46,860 nt of DNA, taken from assembly GCA_944324055.1 (NCBI GenBank), contig CALUUV010000004.1:1-46860 (forward strand). The letters are read 5' to 3'. Below, in pieces: positions 43,589-46,860 of the stretch (the first letter of the stretch is position 1; every line of letters begins with the position of its first letter). The notes beneath the pieces were generated by a model that saw only the letters and a program-made list of their open reading frames with translations, did no database searches and was not told the origin of the DNA. The stretch comes from Candidatus Gastranaerophilales bacterium. GTDB lineage: Bacteria; Cyanobacteriota; Vampirovibrionia; Gastranaerophilales; Gastranaerophilaceae. Position numbers and translations under genes: made by a program.

Positions 43589-43704
43589 TATTAACTCCTT
43601 ACAAAAATGTATGTTTTATGTAAACAATAAGTTATATTTATAATTATAATACTTAGCTATCATGTAATCAATTAGCTACAATAATATAATTTTAGGTTTC
43701 AACT

Positions 43705-44025
43705 TTGAAAAAATATTTATCAGCATACGGAAATACATGGCAACTATATATAAGTAAACCAATTGCTCAAATTATGGGAATTACTCAAGATGAGTATACT
43801 GTTAATTTAACTATTGAGAACAAAGTATTATATGTAAAAAAAATTCCCAATAATGAACTTGAAAAATATAAAAATTTATTGTGTAAAAAACTAGTAAAAC
43901 GCAATTCTAGTTTTGGCTTAACAATTCCAATGTCAATACTTGAAGTTTTAGATATTAACCCTGAAAAAGATATGATTAATTTTGAAATAAATGGGTTAAT
44001 TTTGAGTATAAATAAAGCAGATTAA
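43705..44025 (+). CDS. Tandem AbrB/SpoVT-like DNA-binding protein
   Basis: A 106-aa protein built from two swapped-hairpin units. Unit 1 (about 7-46) is AYGNTWQLYISKPIAQIMGI, then a strand pair ending LYVKKI. Unit 2 (about 62-104) is LVKRNSSFGLTIPMSILEVLDI, then FEINGLILSI. Each has the pattern basic/polar turn, strand, I-P/K-P helix, turn, strands that marks AbrB-type transition-state or antitoxin regulators. The start is TTG with TTAGG upstream and a TATAAT at 43685-43690. Tandem 13-mers just downstream could be its target. No toxin gene is adjacent. Confidence 0.65.
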   Translation: MKKYLSAYGNTWQLYISKPIAQIMGITQDEYTVNLTIENKVLYVKKIPNNELEKYKNLLCKKLVKRNSSFGLTIPMSILEVLDINPEKDMINFEINGLILSINKAD

Positions 44026-44032
44026 TTTACTT

Positions 44033-44058
44033 AATTTACCCCTTGAATTTACCCCTTG
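44033..44058 (+). repeat. Tandem 13-mer AATTTACCCCTTG x2
   Basis: Two perfect adjacent copies, with a third partial AATTTAC at 44024-44030. It sits between the AbrB-like gene and the radical SAM gene. Confidence 0.8.
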
Positions 44059-44091
44059 ATGTGGGACAATACTTGTGAGGTATTTATTGAT

Positions 44092-44715
44092 ATGTCTGAC
44101 AATAATTTAGTTTACATTTTAGATGATAAAATCTATATCAATTTAACTAATATGTGTACTAATGATTGTATTTTTTGTTTAAGACGAGATAAGGATGATG
44201 TTTGCGGCCAAGATATGTGGCTTAAAACAGAAAAAACAACATCTGAAGATGTTATTGAACAACTTGAAAAATATTCAGACAAAATCAATAAAGGCGTAAC
44301 TTTCTGTGGTTATGGCGAACCTACAATGAAATTTAATCAACTTAAAGAAGTTGCAGAATATATCAAAAAAAATTACCCTAATACCTACATAAAAGTAAAT
44401 ACTAACGGGCATGGAAATGCGATTAACAAAAAAAATATATTACCTGAATTAAAAGGTTTAGTTGATGAATTTTCAATTAGCTTAAATGCCCAAAACGAAG
44501 AATTATATAACGAGCTTTCTCAACCTAAAATTGAGAATGCTTATAATGCAATGAAAGAGTTTGCAATCCAAGCTCACAATGAAGGTTTTAAAACAACATT
44601 ATCAGTTGTATCCGGTTATAAAGATTATGATGTAGACTTAAACCTTTGTGAAGGCTTAGCAAAAGAATTAAAAGCAAGTTTTAGAAACAGAGAATGGATT
44701 GAAAACGGATACTAG
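44092..44715 (+). CDS. TatD-linked radical SAM protein
   Basis: A 207-aa radical SAM protein of the family often found beside or fused to TatD nucleases. INLTNMCTNDCIFCLRRDKDDVCGQ carries Cys22, Cys26 and Cys29, with the family pattern CTNDCxFC. MWLKTEKTTSEDVIEQLEKY, VTFCGYGEPTMKF (the GGEP-like SAM motif) and VKVNTNGH follow. The substrate is unknown. I use ATG 44092 with GTGAGG upstream; a TTG at 44056 could extend it by 12 residues. No tatD gene is next to it here, which is unusual for the family. Confidence 0.82.
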   Translation: MSDNNLVYILDDKIYINLTNMCTNDCIFCLRRDKDDVCGQDMWLKTEKTTSEDVIEQLEKYSDKINKGVTFCGYGEPTMKFNQLKEVAEYIKKNYPNTYIKVNTNGHGNAINKKNILPELKGLVDEFSISLNAQNEELYNELSQPKIENAYNAMKEFAIQAHNEGFKTTLSVVSGYKDYDVDLNLCEGLAKELKASFRNREWIENGY

Positions 44716-44824
44716 GGATTAAAGAGATAAAGAAAAACTCTTTGACCAAAAATCTTAGATAAAAAGATTAAAACAAAATACAATATAAGTTATTGGAACT
44801 TACAAAATAAAGAAAGGCGAAAAC

Positions 44825-46860
44825 ATGCAAAATTTAGACAAAATCATGAAACCAAAATCAATTGCAGTTATTGGTGCATCAACCAAAGAACACACTATTG
44901 GTTCAGACATCATGAAAAGATTACAAGAATACAAATTCAACGGTAATATCTACCCTGTAAACCCAAAAGGTGGAATTATTGAAGGATTACAAGCATACAC
45001 TTCTGTATTAGAAATTCCAGGAGAAGTAGATTTAGCTATCATCGTTGTTAATGCAAAATTCGTATTATCAACTATTGATCAATGCCACGAAAAAGGTATT
45101 AAAGGCTTATGTATCATTACAGCTGGTTTCAAAGAAACTGGTAAAGAAGGTGCTGAAGCTGAAAAACAATTATTAGAAAAAGTTAGAGAATATGGTATGA
45201 GATGCGTAGGTCCTAACTGTTTAGGTGTTGTAAACACTCACCCAGAAATCAGAATGGACGGATGCTTCGCAGAAAGCTTACCAGAAAGAGGAAACATCGG
45301 TTTCGTTTCTCAATCAGGTGCTTTAGGTGGCGGTATTTTAAATATTTTAAAAGACTTAAACTTAGGTTTTGCTCAATTCATCTCAATTGGTAACCAAGCA
45401 GATGTAAACGCAGAAACCGCTCTTGAATATTGGGAAAACGAAGAAGATGTTGAACAAATTCTTCTTTACATGGAATCAATCCAAAACCCAGCTAACTTCA
45501 GAAAATTAGCTTCAAGAATTTCTAAGAAAAAACCAATCTTAGCATTAAAAGCAGGTCGTTCAGCAGCAGGTGCTTCTGCAGCATCTTCTCACACTGGTTC
45601 ATTAGCTGGTGCAGATAAAGCTGCTAACGCATTATTAAATCAATCAGGTGTTATCAGAGAATACTCATTGAAAAACTTATTTGCAACAGCAAAAGTTTTT
45701 GCTAACTGCCCTATTCCAAAAGGAGATAGAGTTGCAATCATAACAAACTCTGGTGGTCCTGGTATTATGGCAACAGATGCTGTATGTGAATACGGTATGC
45801 AAATGGCTAAAATAACAGATGCTACAAAAGAAAAATTAAGAAGCTTCTTACCATCTGCAGCATCAGTTAAAAACCCTATCGATATGATTGCATCTGCACC
45901 TATCGAACACTATAAAGAAACTTTAAAAACTGTTATTGCTGACGAAAATGTTGATATGATTATTACAATCTATCTTCCATTCTTAGGCTTAAAAGATATC
46001 GATGTTGCTAAAGCTTTAATGGAAATTAAAGCAGAACATCCAGAAAAACCTGTTATCGGTGTATTCATGACTAAGAGTGAATTCTTCACTACATTAGCAG
46101 ATATGGATGTTAATATGCCATTCTTTATGTATGCAGAAGAAGCAGCTGATGGTTTAAACAGATTAAATCAACAAAGATTATGGATGGAAAGACCTGAAGG
46201 TCAAATCAAAACATTTGATGTTGATAAAGCAAGAGCAGCTGAAATCATCAAAGGTTCTTTAGCTGAAGGTAGAGCTCAATTAACAACAAGAGAATCTATC
46301 GATGTATTAGATGCTTACGGAATCAGAGTTTGTAAATCAGGATTTGCAACAAATGAAGAAGAAGCAATCTCAATTGGTAACTCTATCGGATACCCAGTTG
46401 TTATGAAAATGACTTCTAAAACAACATCTCACAAAACAGATGTTGGTGGTGTAAGAGTTAACATTCAATCAGAAGAACAATTAAGAGCTGAATACAAAGA
46501 CCTTATTTCTAAATTAGAAGAAAGAGGATTATTAGACGGTTTAGAAGGTGTTATCATTCAAGAAATGGTTAAAGGTAATCGTGAAATGGTTTGCGGTATC
46601 GCAACAGATCCTCAATACGGTCCAATGATGATGTTCGGTCTTGGTGGTGTATTCATTGAAGTTATGAAAGACGTAACATTCAGAATTGCTCCACTTACTG
46701 ATATTGATGCTAAAGAAATGATTAAATCAGTTAAAGCATACAAATTATTAGAAGGTGCAAGAGGAACAACTCCTGCTCAAATGGAACAAATTGAAGAAAC
46801 ATTATTGAGATTATCTCAATTAGTTAACGACTTCAAATTCATCGATGAATTAGATATTAA
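44825..46860 (+). CDS. ADP-forming acetyl-CoA synthetase, 3' end cut by window
   Basis: 678 codons are visible before the window ends in ...FIDELDI, close to the expected C-terminus. The enzyme turns acetyl-CoA, ADP and phosphate into acetate, CoA and ATP, a fermentative ATP-forming step. The alpha half has a CoA-binding fold (SIAVIGASTKEHTIG, VGPNCLGVVNT, IGFVSQSGALGG) and the phospho-His in SSHTGSLAG. The beta half is an ATP-grasp domain (VVMKMTSKTTSHKTDVGGVRVN, MMMFGLGGVFIE). Alpha and beta are fused in that order. AAAGG precedes the ATG; TACAAT/TATAAG near 44781-44790 may be its -10. Codon bias suggests high expression. Confidence 0.94.
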   Translation, partial: MQNLDKIMKPKSIAVIGASTKEHTIGSDIMKRLQEYKFNGNIYPVNPKGGIIEGLQAYTSVLEIPGEVDLAIIVVNAKFVLSTIDQCHEKGIKGLCIITAGFKETGKEGAEAEKQLLEKVREYGMRCVGPNCLGVVNTHPEIRMDGCFAESLPERGNIGFVSQSGALGGGILNILKDLNLGFAQFISIGNQADVNAETALEYWENEEDVEQILLYMESIQNPANFRKLASRISKKKPILALKAGRSAAGASAASSHTGSLAGADKAANALLNQSGVIREYSLKNLFATAKVFANCPIPKGDRVAIITNSGGPGIMATDAVCEYGMQMAKITDATKEKLRSFLPSAASVKNPIDMIASAPIEHYKETLKTVIADENVDMIITIYLPFLGLKDIDVAKALMEIKAEHPEKPVIGVFMTKSEFFTTLADMDVNMPFFMYAEEAADGLNRLNQQRLWMERPEGQIKTFDVDKARAAEIIKGSLAEGRAQLTTRESIDVLDAYGIRVCKSGFATNEEEAISIGNSIGYPVVMKMTSKTTSHKTDVGGVRVNIQSEEQLRAEYKDLISKLEERGLLDGLEGVIIQEMVKGNREMVCGIATDPQYGPMMMFGLGGVFIEVMKDVTFRIAPLTDIDAKEMIKSVKAYKLLEGARGTTPAQMEQIEETLLRLSQLVNDFKFIDELDI

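Overview
This is an AT-rich, gene-dense bacterial chromosome segment. The genes point to an anaerobic or fermentative bacterium with an outer membrane. It has lipid A synthesis (lpxK), FabI, an MCE/MlaD-type lipid transport protein, flagellin, a prepilin peptidase, a [FeFe]-hydrogenase maturase (hydE), ADP-forming acetyl-CoA synthetase, and a cobalamin-dependent methionine synthase. The group-3 sigma factor resembles cyanobacterial SigF, and several unknown proteins share an odd Phe-rich N-terminus. My best guess is a gut-type non-photosynthetic relative of cyanobacteria (Gastranaerophilales / Melainabacteria). This is inference; no rRNA lies in the window.

Layout. 1-253: 3' part of tmRNA (ssrA) and its terminator. 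291-4276: two divergent, very AT-rich genes inserted beside ssrA. One is a membrane-anchored DUF4041 plus GIY-YIG nuclease with the architecture of the SNIPE anti-phage protein. The other is a helical-repeat protein ending in a PD-(D/E)XK nuclease. 4315-7372: macro-domain hydrolase, cupin, hydE, calpain-like peptidase. 7476-8965: flagellin and a 51-residue gene behind a sigma-28-type promoter. 9085-9786: tRNA-Ser(GCU) followed by a 317-bp tandem repeat carrying tRNA 3'-end copies, terminators and a structured element. 9863-15331: membrane protein, papain/transglutaminase-like protein, DUF378, MCE protein, an aldo-keto reductase/SMR/AlkD operon and a kinase-like protein. 15317-18858 (minus): CoA-disulfide reductase-rhodanese, prepilin peptidase and SigF-like sigma factor. 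18898-21089 (plus): nudix, HAD, ispF, gloA. 21176-26428 (minus): a flagellin-like secreted-type protein, nth, lpxK, fabI, cysK-cysE. 26545-31055: metH and a homocysteine methyltransferase-MTHFR fusion. 31872-36203: dnaK and a Ski2-like helicase. 36286-44715: HEAT-repeat and unknown pair, glycosyltransferase, rimO, TPR protein, dusB, short HAD protein, AbrB-like regulator, TatD-linked radical SAM. 44825-46860: ADP-forming acetyl-CoA synthetase, cut by the window end.

How the parts work together. cysK-cysE make cysteine. metH plus the MTHFR fusion supply methyltetrahydrofolate and methionine. hydE and the acetyl-CoA synthetase fit H2- and acetate-producing fermentation. The flagellin, the 51-aa gene and the 270-aa protein at 21176 appear to share a sigma-28-like promoter class. 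Several transcription units look leaderless: a good -10 box sits 6-8 nt before the ATG with no Shine-Dalgarno. The clearest case is a mirror-symmetric promoter at 18863-18893 that serves the sigma factor and nudix genes. The most interesting regions are the ssrA-adjacent nuclease pair and the tRNA-Ser repeat array.
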